A DNA stretch of 64,000 nt from SKVR01 sp037441525 (lineage in GTDB: Bacteria; Bacteroidota; Bacteroidia; Bacteroidales; UBA7960), in NCBI GenBank assembly GCA_037441525.1, contig JBBISA010000004.1, forward strand, positions 57,449 to 121,448, read 5' to 3'. Positions 18,373-28,182 of the stretch are shown piece by piece (positions within the stretch are counted from its first letter, which is position 1; every line of letters starts with the position of its first letter). The notes beneath the pieces are model-generated. The model saw only the letters and a program-made list of their open reading frames with translations. It ran no database searches and was not told where the DNA came from. The position numbers and the translations under genes were made by a program.

Positions 18373-18777
18373 ATATAGTTACCTAGTTTTTTACTCCATA
18401 TAATTAAATTGCCGTAAAAGTGCCCATAAATGTTGCAAAACATAAGACTTATCAGTGGGTTGGTATCAAAATAGCCATTACCAGGAAGGTATACATCCCA
18501 TTACGGATGAGTGGGTCAGGATGCTGCAAACCTAAGTAATTATTTTCAAATTAGTCGGATAAGAGCCATTGCCAAGGGGTAGAAACAATTTCAGCAAAAG
18601 GATTTAAAAAAACAAATTCTGGTCGGGTTCTCTTTAGTCATCTTAATTTTAATTCCCGGAAATCATGAATTTCAAAAACTGATTGAAAAAAATGATTCGA
18701 ACACTTTTATATATTTGAATTTTTAGAAAGTTTTTTAATTAATTTAGAAGTGTTTTATTGTTTTGTGAGCTTACCAC

Positions 18778-20783
18778 ATGAGCAGGATTGACAGGATTAA
18801 TCCCTTTGGTTACACCGGAAAGAGATCAGGCAGCAATTTAGCTATCTATGCGGCAATTTTTGCATCTTTATTGATGTTTTTTCAGTTCTTCTATATCGGA
18901 TTTTTTGTCAGGAATAATGCTGTTGGAAAATCAATGGAGATTGCAAAACATAAAGCAAATGAAGCAGCTCAATCTGTTGAAGTCTATTTTCGCGATGCTT
19001 TAACTGTTCCAAAAACCTACGCAAGCAATTTCATTGTTTATCGTCAGAACAATCTCCCCCGGACCACCATTTACAGCCTGATGAAGGGGTCGTTAACCCT
19101 TAACGATAATTTCCTTGCCATCTGGACCATGTGGGAACCCAATGCCTACGAGGGTAACGACAGGGATTTTATGAATGATGCAATACATGACAGTCAGGGT
19201 AACTTTGCCATTGCATACTACTATCAGGGCACAGATATTAAGCAGGAGATCAACCACCCCGAAGACTACATGAAAGACTATTACACAATTCCCTAAAAGC
19301 TTCAATAGCCAGTAATTCTCGATCTTTTTTACTATCAGTACCACGGAAATGAGAAGGTTTATTTCGAAACATCCATGATAAGCCTGGTAATGGTTGATAA
19401 TGTCTTTTTGGGAGTTGTGGGCATCGATATTGATCTTTACGCCCTCAACGATCTGATTAATTCAATGGCATTTCAAAGCCAGGGATTGGTTTGCCTTCTG
19501 TCTAATTCCGGCATTATAGTTACTCACCCCGATTCAACCTGGATAGAGAAAAACATAGCCGGGCTCAATCTTCATGAAACTTCCAGTTTCGCTGATTCAT
19601 TGAGTAAAGGGGCTGAATTTATCAGCGAATCAAAATCGTGGTTTACTCAGAAAAAATCCATTCAATATTTTTATCCCATCAATATTGAATCCATGGGTTC
19701 CCCCTGGTATGTAATGATTGAGATACCGATGGATACCGTAACATTGCAAGCAAGAACATTCACATTCATTTCCACGGTGTTTCTGGTTGCCTTCCTTATT
19801 CTTGTGATGTACATGATTTTCAATTTTGCAGACAGGAAGGCAAACGAAAAACGATTGCTGGAGAATATTCATCAGCTTGAAACTACCCGTGAAGAGCTTG
19901 CCCGACATAAATTCGGGCTGGAGATACTGGTTAAGGAGCGTACCGAAGAGTTGGCAACCACTCTTGAAGAATTGCAGTCAATTAATGAAGAACTACAATC
20001 AACCAATGAACAACTTAACCATAAAAACGAAACTATTCTTCAAACCAACGAAGAGCTTAATCAGACCCTTCAAAACCTTAAAGATACGCAGCTTAAACTA
20101 ATACATTCAGAAAAAATGGCATCCCTGACACCTTAACTACCGGTGTTGCCAACGAAATAAATAATCCATTAAATTTTATTAAGGGAGCCCAGATTGGGTT
20201 GGAAAATTATTTTAATGAATTTGGCAGTGCCGACAAAACAACAACCGATCTGTTGCAAAGCAGTATTCTGACGGGCGTTGAACGGATTTCGGTAATTGTT
20301 AAAGGATTGAAACAGTTCAGCCGAAATAATGAACTACTCAACGAAATATGCGATATTCATTGCATAATCGATAATTCTCTGATAATTCTAAACAATAAAA
20401 TCAAGCATAAAGCCGAAATCGAAAAGTATTATTCTGACACAAGAATCCATATTACTGGCGATGTAGGAAAACTACACCAGGTTTTTCTGAATATTCTCAG
20501 CAATTCGCTTCAGGCTATGGCAGACAAAGGTATTATTGGTATTAAAACATCGTTGTTTCAGGATCATGCAATCATAGAGACTACCAACGACGGAACCGGA
20601 ATGGACGAAAAAACCATGGCGAAAATTACCGATCCTTTTTTTACAACCAAAGCACCAGGAAAAGGTACCGGCTTGGGCTTATCCATTAGTTATTCAATAA
20701 TATCAGACCATAACGGAAGTCTGGTATTTCGATCGGAAGTCAACAAAGGAACGAAAGTAATCATTACCTTCCCCGTAAAATAA
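18778..20783 (+). pseudogene. Broken membrane sensor histidine kinase (Cache domain) lacking its phosphoacceptor His
   Basis: One ancestral gene in pieces. 18778-19296 encodes a membrane helix and the first half of a periplasmic double-Cache sensor. TAA at 19294 and TAG at 19306 then interrupt the frame, which continues as PVILDLFYYQY into the second Cache half, a second membrane helix and a long coiled coil up to 20136. There a one-base loss shifts the frame. The kinase core resumes as TLTTGVANEINNPLNF to 20783. The H-box His of the usual VAHEINNPL is Asn (codon 20151-20153). The ATPase part is intact, with the N box (NILSNSLQAM), DPFFTTK and GTGLGLSIS. Two stops, a frameshift and the lost His make function very unlikely. 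Confidence 0.88.
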
Positions 20784-20993
20784 TCCCGGATTAGTCATCA
20801 GGAATGCAGTGAACTAATGACTTAGCCGGGATTAACCCTGCCTTAGAAAACCATAAATTGGAAGCATTTCTGATTGCAATTTATGGTTTTTCTTATGCGA
20901 TTTGTCGTTCTATTAATATTATTATCAATAACTTATACTTATGTTTTTCTAATGACTGTCATTAGAAAAATCGGTTAAAGACAAATCAGGGCC
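20781..20993 (+). repeat. Interspersed foldback repeat, copy B (type II)
   Basis: About 213 bp; its first bases overlap the stop codon of the kinase pseudogene. It shows the clearest hairpins of the family. TAATCCCGG pairs with CCGGGATTA around TTAGTCAT/CTAATGAC. AAAACCATAAATTG (20847-20860) pairs perfectly with CAATTTATGGTTTT (20877-20890). TTTTTCTAATGA (20944-20955) pairs perfectly with TCATTAGAAAAA (20959-20970). It ends in GACAAATCAGGGCC. No coding capacity. Confidence 0.88.
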
Positions 20994-21012
20994 AATCTCT
21001 AAAAGTAAAAGA

Positions 21013-21423
21013 TCAGAAGGGCTTGGCAATCTCTTTTGCCTTTTTCTCCATCTGCTCTTTTAGCCATTTTATGGCATCTTCTTCTTTCGAAAACAAGCGG
21101 GTAGGTACTTTGGGTTTGCTAAATTTAAGAAAAAGATTGGCAAAAGAGCTCGATACTCTCGATTCTATAAGTATGGCCATCCCGGCAACGTAAGGTCGGT
21201 ATTGGGCTGCAGCATATTCCCTGGTTTTGGAGTCGATAAACAACATATCACGAATATCAATAAGGTTGGCACAAAGCCTCGACTCGTTCCACTCATCACC
21301 CACCTTGGTCATTTTCTCCAGAGTATCCATGTCAATACTAGCTTTATTGATGGCAATATAACGGTAAATCTGATCATCGCCCTGTATGATCTTAACCTTG
21401 TTATTAATAATTGTTGTTTGCAT
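21013..21423 (-). CDS. Hypothetical STAS/SpoIIAA-like protein
   Basis: A 136-residue soluble protein with alternating strands and helices. It begins with a strand-rich segment (IINNKVKIIQGDDQIYRYIAI). A central LCANLIDIRDMLFIDSKTREYAA resembles the STAS/SpoIIAA-like fold seen in many short Bacteroidetes proteins, and the tail is a Lys/Glu-rich helix. Function unknown; the fold assignment is tentative. The gene lies between repeat copies B and C, which face each other in opposite orientations. Confidence 0.5.
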   Translation of the reverse strand: MQTTIINNKVKIIQGDDQIYRYIAINKASIDMDTLEKMTKVGDEWNESRLCANLIDIRDMLFIDSKTREYAAAQYRPYVAGMAILIESRVSSSFANLFLKFSKPKVPTRLFSKEEDAIKWLKEQMEKKAKEIAKPF

Positions 21424-21825
21424 TAGGGAATGGATTTATTGTTAGTACCTATGCCGATTTTACTGTTTTTTAAGGAAAAAGTTTCACTCCCGGGTTTAGT
21501 TCTATGATTTCAAGCAATGTTGTATATGTTGTTTTAAAGCCGATTTCAATCTTTCCGTTTGGAAAAGTTTCACAATTATAAAGCTTTGATTAACAACCCA
21601 TTTTCTCTTGGCAAGCAATATATAAAACAACCCAGGTGATTAATCCAAATAAAAAAATACGGCAACAGGTAAGGCTTGTAATGCCAAGACAAATTGGTCG
21701 TCTGTTTATAAGATTGTGTTCTTTTTTTAATAAACGACTCAACAACCTTATTGACCCAAACAACGGAAATAATCAATGAGCTTTTCAACACCTTACAATC
21801 TGATAATGCTTTTTGGCGATTGTTT

Positions 21826-22060
21826 TAACCGAAATTTGTCTTTAGCCGTTTTTTCTGATGACCGACATTAAAATTTATAGTTTTAAGTTATTGCTAAGGT
21901 GACTTCTATTTTGACAAATCGCTAATGAAAAAATAAATATTTGTAAGCAGAAATAATTTCAAATTAAGTTTTTCTAAAGCAGCCTGTACCGACCATCCGG
22001 TAGGGTAAAACCCGGCTAAGTCATTAGTTCATTACATTCTTGATGGCTAATCCTGGATTA
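21826..22060 (-). repeat. Interspersed foldback repeat, copy C (type I, with extra hairpin)
   Basis: About 235 bp, on the minus strand. Relative to A it carries an inserted TACCGG-ATGG-TCGGTA hairpin after the GGGTTTTACCC segment. Copy D has the same insert as TACCGG-ATGG-CCGGTA, so pairing is kept through a G-U. It fills part of the gap 21424-22276, which otherwise shows no recognisable gene; a 71-codon open frame at 21576-21791 has no features of a real protein. Confidence 0.85.
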
Positions 22061-22276
22061 ATTGTACGGGCAATTTTTTTTTGGTTTAATTCCTGGCGGC
22101 ATATTTTACAGCTATTATAGTTTTATAATTGTTGGGATGGGTTGTTAAAAATAATTATTAGCGAAAGAACTTGAAATTTTGACGGAAATGTTTTTTGAAA
22201 GTAATTAAACAATTTTCTGACGGCTGTTCTTTTGTATCTGTCGGGAATAAATTAATTTTAGCCGGAGATATAAACT

Positions 22277-22648
22277 ATGACAGAAAACATAATGAAAGAA
22301 AAATTAAAAAGTATAACAATAGCCATAGGTGTAAAAAATTCAGCCGAAGCATTAAACTGGTATACGTTATTGCTGGGTGATATAGAAATACTTGAACCCA
22401 TGCCCGGGCTTTATGAAATGAGACTAATGGACGATGTATGGTTGCAGCTCGATGATACTGGTTATCTTGATACCGGTGGTAATTCAGTCATTATTCGTTT
22501 CGAAACAGATAACATTGAAGCCGCCCACAAAAAAGCCTTACAACTTGCTGTTGCTGTTGAAAGTATTGAAGTAGTTGAGGGTGTAATAAAGTATTTTGAT
22601 TTCAAAGACCTTTCGGGCAATCGGTTATCATACGTTGAGTTGTTGTAG
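22277..22648 (+). CDS. VOC-family (glyoxalase/dioxygenase-fold) protein
   Basis: A 123-residue cytoplasmic protein with one vicinal-oxygen-chelate module. It shows ITIAIGVKNSAEALNWYTLLLG at the start, a central MRLMDDVWLQLDD and a C-terminal FDFKDLSGNRLSYVELL, the usual beta-alpha-beta-beta-beta repeats. Members bind metal or small hydrophobic ligands; the expected N-terminal metal His is absent, so activity is uncertain. An alternative start is the Met six codons in. Its promoter may use TTTG near 22229 with TAATTTTA about 19 bases on. Confidence 0.7.
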   Translation: MTENIMKEKLKSITIAIGVKNSAEALNWYTLLLGDIEILEPMPGLYEMRLMDDVWLQLDDTGYLDTGGNSVIIRFETDNIEAAHKKALQLAVAVESIEVVEGVIKYFDFKDLSGNRLSYVELL

Positions 22649-22842
22649 CAGATATTAATCAGTGGTAATGCATCCATTCGCAAAAGGAGCAACAACACCT
22701 GTTCTTTAGCTTTCAGCAGGTTTATTTAGTTTTAAAAGATGCGATACAATTCAGTGAAGCAATATTTTCATTATCATAAACCTATATAAAGCCATGTAAT
22801 AAAGGTATTTTTGAGAAAAAATAAAAAAATGGAAATCTTATA

Positions 22843-23781
22843 ATGCAAAACACAGTGCTAAGCGTAAAATCATTAAGTAAAGGCTTTGGCCAGATAAAGG
22901 CTGTAAGTAATATTACTTTTTCGGTGGAAGAGGGAGATATTTTTGCTTTTCTGGGGCCCAATGGTGCAGGTAAAACAACCACTTTACGGGTTTTGCTCGA
23001 TATCATCAAGCCAGATGGCGGACACATTGAATGGAATCTGGGCGGTAAGCTGAATACCATTCCCAATGCTAATCAAATCGGTTATCTGCCCGAGGAAAGA
23101 GGTCTTTATCCCGACATCCCAATTTTAAAATCGTTGGTTTATCTCGCATCAATAAGGGGAATGGACAAAACAGAGGCCAAAAAAGCAGCCTTGAATTGGT
23201 TGGAACGGCTTGAACTGGCCAATCGTGCCAGGGAGAAACTGCAGGTGCTTTCAAAGGGGAACCAGCAAAAAATACAGTTTATTGCCTCCATTTTGCATAA
23301 ACCTGCATTTGCTATCCTCGATGAGCCTTTTTCGGGCCTTGACCCCCTTAATCAGGAAATGTTTATTGATTTTATAAGAGAGATTAATAACCAGGGAACC
23401 ACAATTATTTTGAGTGCCCATCAAATGCAACTGGTTGAGAAAATTGCCCATAAATTGTTTCTGATTAATAAGGGGGAAAAACTATACAGTGGAAACCTTG
23501 TCGGCATTTATGATTTATATGGGAATAAACACATTATTGAATTAAATTTTAAATCAGGATTTAACGAAAACTCAATTAAAAACTTTCAAGGGGCGCAAAC
23601 TGTTGAGATTATTGATAATTCGAAGGTTGTTATAACATTTAATCAGGACATAGAAATGAAGCGGGTACTTTCTGATTTGACAAAACTGGAAGGTACCTTT
23701 GATATAGCAACACACAAACCCGATTTGCATGACATTTTTCTTCACCTGGTAAAAAATCATTCATCGCCAAGCCGTTCGTAA
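22843..23781 (+). CDS. ABC transporter ATP-binding subunit (NatA-like)
   Basis: Cytoplasmic ATPase of an ABC-2 type exporter. Walker A is GPNGAGKTTT (about residue 44). The signature is LSKGNQQKIQF and Walker B FAILDEPFSGLDP, with a switch His in ILSAHQM. Residues about 220-312 form the DUF4162-like C-terminal extension typical of NatA/YhaQ proteins. The partner permease follows 193 bases later on the same strand. Substrate unknown (sodium, antibiotics or lipids are known for relatives). Confidence 0.88.
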   Translation: MQNTVLSVKSLSKGFGQIKAVSNITFSVEEGDIFAFLGPNGAGKTTTLRVLLDIIKPDGGHIEWNLGGKLNTIPNANQIGYLPEERGLYPDIPILKSLVYLASIRGMDKTEAKKAALNWLERLELANRAREKLQVLSKGNQQKIQFIASILHKPAFAILDEPFSGLDPLNQEMFIDFIREINNQGTTIILSAHQMQLVEKIAHKLFLINKGEKLYSGNLVGIYDLYGNKHIIELNFKSGFNENSIKNFQGAQTVEIIDNSKVVITFNQDIEMKRVLSDLTKLEGTFDIATHKPDLHDIFLHLVKNHSSPSRS

Positions 23782-23974
23782 TAAATTTGGAAAACAATTG
23801 ATTATTAATGCTTAACGCGCACCATCTGTAAGGTAATAATTGTGTAGAGCCTGATTTGGATTTATAATTTTCTTCATTTTTTTCACAATAATGTTCTAAA
23901 GCCCAAATGATAAGATAGATTTTCCGGTTTTACGACCTTGTAACCAAAATATCCATTAATCCACAGCCATCATC

Positions 23975-25159
23975 ATGAATTACATAAAACAATTATTTAC
24001 GGTAACTCTTTGGGAATTTGGCCGGTTCTTCAAGCCTAAAAACGAGGCAATAGGTATTATAGTTATGTTAGGTGTTTCAATAGTATCATACTTTGGGAGC
24101 AAATATGCCTTTTCTGATAAGAATCCTCAAATCCAGGTTTTTATTCATAATGATACCGTTGGAGCTTTGTCGGATTTTTTAAAGCAAACCTTTTTAGTGC
24201 AACAAATTACTATCCATCAAAAGGATAAATTAATTGGTGAGCTAAGCAGTGAAGAGAGGGTAGCTGTGATTGAAGTTAAGGACGATGCATTTAAATTGCA
24301 TGCTTACAAAACCAGTCGCGACATAAAGAAACTTAAAGCCCATATTGATGAGTATTACAGACAGGTCAGACTGCAATCAATGGGAATAAATGGACAGGAG
24401 TTTTCTTCGCTATTATCGTCAGCTCCCATAGAAGAATCGTTTGTGTTTACCAACAATTCGCGCAACAGGGTGATTCTGGCCTTTTTTCTTGCAGGACTGA
24501 TGATTATGGCTGTGTTTCTTAGTTTTGCGTATCAATTTACAGCTATAACAGGCGAGAAACAGTTGAAAATTACTGAACAGATAGTCTCGGCTATAAGTCC
24601 GCAGGTATGGATGGATGGTAAAATATTAGGAATTACGCTAACCGGTTTGTCTTCCATGCTGACTTATTCATTGCTGAGTGTTATTGGCGGGGTTCTATAT
24701 TTCCAGGTAAAAGGGTTGCCGGTTTCCGAAATACTCCACTACATCCATTTTCCATCTCTCGCTCTGTATTTGCCTTTTGCATTAACAGGTGTTCTTATCT
24801 GGAATGCGATACTTGCAGCGGTTGCAGCAGTAATTACCGACCCCAATAATTCGGGTAAAAGCTCTCTTATGTTATTGCCGGTTTTATTCGTTGTTGCCTC
24901 ATTTTTAGTCATACGTGATCCCGATAGTGGCCTTTCATTGTTCCTTTCATGGTTTCCCTTAACATCTGCCACATCCATGCCCATGCGCTGGGCAATTTCC
25001 GAAGTTGGAATCTGGCAGTTGGTTGGGTCATTTTTCCTGCTGTTGTTTACTTTTTATATTCTGCGCAAGATTGCTGCTAAAATTTTCAGGGTAACTATAC
25101 TGCTAACCGGGAAAGAACCAACCTGGAATGAAGTATTTAAGCTGATAAAAATGACCTGA
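23975..25159 (+). CDS. ABC-2 type permease (NatB-like)
   Basis: Membrane subunit of the preceding ATPase. Helix 1 is at about 28-45. A large extracytoplasmic domain at about 50-165 includes QVFIHNDTVGALSDFL. Five or six helices follow in the C-terminal half, for example VILAFFLAGLMIMAVFLSF and SSLMLLPVLFVVASFLVI. The arrangement and the length of 394 match ABC-2 NatB/YhaP permeases. No interruption. The gene may be cotranscribed with the ATPase despite the 193-base gap. Confidence 0.82.
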   Translation: MNYIKQLFTVTLWEFGRFFKPKNEAIGIIVMLGVSIVSYFGSKYAFSDKNPQIQVFIHNDTVGALSDFLKQTFLVQQITIHQKDKLIGELSSEERVAVIEVKDDAFKLHAYKTSRDIKKLKAHIDEYYRQVRLQSMGINGQEFSSLLSSAPIEESFVFTNNSRNRVILAFFLAGLMIMAVFLSFAYQFTAITGEKQLKITEQIVSAISPQVWMDGKILGITLTGLSSMLTYSLLSVIGGVLYFQVKGLPVSEILHYIHFPSLALYLPFALTGVLIWNAILAAVAAVITDPNNSGKSSLMLLPVLFVVASFLVIRDPDSGLSLFLSWFPLTSATSMPMRWAISEVGIWQLVGSFFLLLFTFYILRKIAAKIFRVTILLTGKEPTWNEVFKLIKMT

Positions 25160-25371
25160 TTTGAAGCCATTAAATCTTGATGCATCAATGGCAATGAGTG
25201 TTGTTGGCCAAGGCAAAAAAATGATAAAAGGCAGAAGTCTCACTCTTGTGTGTAAGAATATCCTGGTTGAAGATTAGGTTTGTTTGGGTTTGATGTTGCA
25301 ACAGGCTAATGTTTTGTACAAACATTTAAAAAGGATTGCTTTTTTACAATGAATTTTTGTAGCATCTTTTC

Positions 25372-25604
25372 AACCCCGAATTAGTCATTAGAAATGCAAT
25401 GAACTAATGACTTAGCCGGGTTTTATCTTACCGGATGGCCGGTACAGGCTGCTTTAGAAAAATTTAATTCGAAATTATTTCTGCTTACCAATATTTAGTT
25501 TTTCTTTAGCGATTTGTCAAAATAGAAGCCACATAATCAATAACTTAAAACTTTAAATTTTTAATTACGGTCATTAGAAAACGGCTAAGGACAAATTTGG
25601 GTTA
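25372..25604 (+). repeat. Interspersed foldback repeat, copy D (type I, with extra hairpin)
   Basis: About 233 bp, very similar to copy C but on the plus strand. It keeps AGTCATTAG/CTAATGACT, TACCGG/CCGGTA, the long A/T stem, TTTAGCGATTTGTC and the GACAAATTTGGGTTA end. The gap 25160-25800 around it has no convincing gene; a 22-codon frame at 25634-25702 is too short to judge. Confidence 0.87.
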
Positions 25605-25775
25605 AATTCTGCAGAAACAAATCGTACAATAAAATGGAATCAGAAATTTCTTTTGTAACAAATGGTGAAAGGCAAAAATATACACCTGAGGAGTATAGGT
25701 AGAACAAATTGTAAATAAGCATGCTTTAGTGGGGTTTGTATTTGTTTAGTATCCAACAAATTCATCTTTTTAGAG

Positions 25776-25783
25776 TACTTTTG
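25776..25783 (+). promoter_or_regulatory. -7 element for the MFS carrier at 25.8 kb
   Basis: TACTTTTG followed by CGGC fits the TANNTTTG -7 element. The leader to the ATG at 25801 would be only about 10-12 nt. No TTTG is found at the expected distance upstream. Confidence 0.45.
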
Positions 25784-25800
25784 CGGCTTAATAGGCCCAT

Positions 25801-26997
25801 ATGCGCATCTCCCAGACACTCATTATAAAATCGATGTTTTTCCTTACGGCGGCAGCTGGGGCGTCGTGGCTGTCGTTCTTCAACCTGTTCCTTAAAAACT
25901 ATGTAGGGCTAACCGACGGGCAAATTGGCGTGGTGATTGCGTTGCAACAGGTAAACACGCTGCTTATATTGCCGGTGTGGGGAATTATTGCCGACAGGTT
26001 TGGGCGCAAAAACATCCTTACTTTAACGGTTTTCCTTACCATTTTTATGCTTTGGGGATTTATTTTCCAGCATACATTTCTGGGGGTGTTAATATTTACT
26101 TATCTGTTTACACTGGTCTACAATCCTGTAACACCGCTTCTCGACAGTATTTCTCTCGATTATGTGGAGCAAACCAAAAAGGGCTCTTATGGTGAGTTGA
26201 GGTTATGGGCATCGGTGGGTTGGGCGCTTTCGTCGGCTATTACCGGGCAGTTTATTTATTCAGGCAATTCGCAATACATATTTGTTATTGCATCAACCAT
26301 CCTGGCTGTAAATTTCATGATTCTTAAATTCCTATACAAACCCTTAAAGGTTACCCGATCCCTGAAATCACTAAAACTTACTCATATCCGGGATGTATTC
26401 CTAACCGATAAGCGGTTGTACACCATTTTTATCATAATGCTGTTTTACGGTATCTTCTCTTCACCCATCCACTTTTTCATCAACTTGTATTACATCGAGA
26501 TAGGCGCCGGTTTTAATCACGTGGGTTATGCCTACCTGGTGCAGGCATTGTGCGAAGTTCCATTCTTTATTTTTGGCAAAAAAATTATCGATCGCTTTGG
26601 TGCCCGCCGATTGATTGTATTTACTATGATAGTGACCGCCCTGCGACTTTTTGCCTACGGTTTAATCTCCAATCCCTGGATTGCCATTGCACTCGGAGCC
26701 AGCCATGGAATTTCACTGGCCCTGTTCTTCCTGGCTTTTATTGCTTTTGTCCATCAGTTTATTCCCCCCGAATTTCGTGCTACCGGGCAATCGCTCATTT
26801 ATGCTTTCTATTTTGGGGGTGGGCTTGCTGTTGGTAATATTATGACCGGACTGATTTCGGAATACATCGGCATGCAAAAAACCATGCTGGTGCAGGCCGG
26901 ATTAACATCTGTACTTGTCATAATTACCCTGGTGGTATTGGGTGCCTACGGGAAATTGATAAAGGCAGCATCATCGCGGTTGCGACCAGGGGTTTGA
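25801..26997 (+). CDS. Major facilitator superfamily transporter
   Basis: A 398-residue inner-membrane carrier with about twelve helices. The MFS loop 2-3 motif is visible as GIIADRFGRKNILT (about 60-73), and the matching loop 8-9 signal as FGKKIIDRFGARRLI (about 258-272). The overall pattern resembles the PPP family (3-phenylpropionate/nucleoside-type carriers), with an N-terminal SWLSFFNLFLKNYVGLTDGQIGV. Substrate cannot be inferred. It lies between repeat copies D and E with the flavodoxin-fold oxidoreductase gene. Confidence 0.85.
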   Translation: MRISQTLIIKSMFFLTAAAGASWLSFFNLFLKNYVGLTDGQIGVVIALQQVNTLLILPVWGIIADRFGRKNILTLTVFLTIFMLWGFIFQHTFLGVLIFTYLFTLVYNPVTPLLDSISLDYVEQTKKGSYGELRLWASVGWALSSAITGQFIYSGNSQYIFVIASTILAVNFMILKFLYKPLKVTRSLKSLKLTHIRDVFLTDKRLYTIFIIMLFYGIFSSPIHFFINLYYIEIGAGFNHVGYAYLVQALCEVPFFIFGKKIIDRFGARRLIVFTMIVTALRLFAYGLISNPWIAIALGASHGISLALFFLAFIAFVHQFIPPEFRATGQSLIYAFYFGGGLAVGNIMTGLISEYIGMQKTMLVQAGLTSVLVIITLVVLGAYGKLIKAASSRLRPGV

Positions 26998-27153
26998 CAA
27001 TCATTATAATAGCTATTAAAGCCCTATTTTTTGTTTTACTCTTTTTATAGTATATTGAACAAAGAGCATAACAACCCGTTTGCAATTTAGCAAACCGAAA
27101 CCGATGAGTTGGATAATCGGATATAGTTTAAAACTTAAATCTCTTTTTTTGAA

Positions 27154-27771
27154 ATGAAATTCACAATCATATACAGCAACCATCACAAGGGAAATTTTAA
27201 TGAGGAATTGCTCATCTTCCTTGAGCAACACCTTGCCAGCCAGGGGCACGAATACAGAGTGCGCGATCTTTATTCCATGGATTTTAATGCAGTACTCAAA
27301 ACCGATGATTTTGAAGGCATCAGTGCAGGCAACACTCCAGCTGACATTGCCACAGAGCAAAAACACATTGCATGGGCCGATGTAGTTGTGTTTATTTATC
27401 CGGCCTGGTGGGGAGGAATGCCCGCCATTTTGAAGGGCTATATCGACAGGGTTTTTTCCTGGGGGTTTGCCTATAAATCCAATAGTAGTGGGCCCTATCC
27501 GCTGCTTGTGGGCAAAAAAGCCCTTATCTTGAGCTCTATGGGGCAATCGAAGGAAGATTATGAACGAGGTATGTTTGCCGCAATGAACCGTATCAATGAA
27601 GAAGGAATTTTTGGTTTTTGCGGCATTGAAGTGACCGATCAAATATATTTCCCATCAATTCAGAGTGTCAAGCCAAATCAAAAGATTCAATATTTTGGAC
27701 AGGTTTCGCGGTCTGTTGCCAAAATAGGTCAGGTGCAAGGTCAAATCAGGACAGTCCTTTTTCAAGCATAG
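27154..27771 (+). CDS. Flavodoxin-fold NAD(P)H oxidoreductase
   Basis: A 205-residue cytoplasmic FMN/FAD enzyme of the NQO1/MdaB/KefF type, reducing quinones by two electrons. The phosphate-binding start is IIYSNHHKGNFNEEL. The isoalloxazine-binding region is FIYPAWWGGMPAILKGYIDRVFSWGFAY, at about residues 88-115, followed by KKALILSSMG. It is not overlapped by a credible gene on the other strand. KefF-type regulation of a potassium channel is possible for the family, but no Kef gene is nearby. Confidence 0.85.
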   Translation: MKFTIIYSNHHKGNFNEELLIFLEQHLASQGHEYRVRDLYSMDFNAVLKTDDFEGISAGNTPADIATEQKHIAWADVVVFIYPAWWGGMPAILKGYIDRVFSWGFAYKSNSSGPYPLLVGKKALILSSMGQSKEDYERGMFAAMNRINEEGIFGFCGIEVTDQIYFPSIQSVKPNQKIQYFGQVSRSVAKIGQVQGQIRTVLFQA

Positions 27772-27797
27772 GAATTTTTGCCCGATATATCCAGAGA

Positions 27798-28012
27798 TAA
27801 ACCCAGATTTGTTTAAAGCCGATTTTTCTAATGACCGTCATTAGAAAAGCATCAGTATAAGTTATTGATAATAATATTATTAGAACGACAAATCGCATAA
27901 GAAAAACTATAAATTGTAATCATTAATACTTACAATTTATGTTTTTCCAAGGTGGGGTTAATCCCGCCTCAGTCATTAGTTCACTGCATTGCAAATGACT
28001 AATCCTGTTTAA
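27798..28012 (-). repeat. Interspersed foldback repeat, copy E (type II)
   Basis: About 215 bp, minus strand, closest to copy B. Inner stem ATAAATTGTAA/TTACAATTTAT, flanked by GAAAAAC/GTTTTTC with a one-base bulge. The last hairpin is TTTTCTAATGAC-C-GTCATTAGAAAA. It lies between two convergent genes in the gap 27772-28182, which has nothing else recognisable. Confidence 0.87.
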
Positions 28013-28182
28013 ATATAATTAAGCTTACTTTTCACGGGAGTTCTCAATCTGTCAAACAATATTTTCGAAGTGAAGGAAGAAATTCCTGAAATTTTCCCGC
28101 TTAGATTTTTTTTAGGATTTTTATACCCATTTCTTGCTAAATGAGTTGATAAAAACTACGCATGCAGGACAGGGCAATTTAA

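Noticed and set aside
21576..21791. A 71-codon minus-strand frame in the gap between the STAS-like and VOC genes
   Set aside because: No recognisable domain or good start; not enough to call a gene.
25634..25702. A 22-codon frame beginning MESEISFVTNGERQKYT after repeat copy D
   Set aside because: It reads like the start of a protein but is too short to identify; it may be a gene remnant.
27016..27642. A 208-codon open frame antisense to the flavodoxin-fold oxidoreductase
   Set aside because: It mirrors a gene with clear FMN-binding motifs and shows no motif of its own; the codon pattern fits the plus strand.
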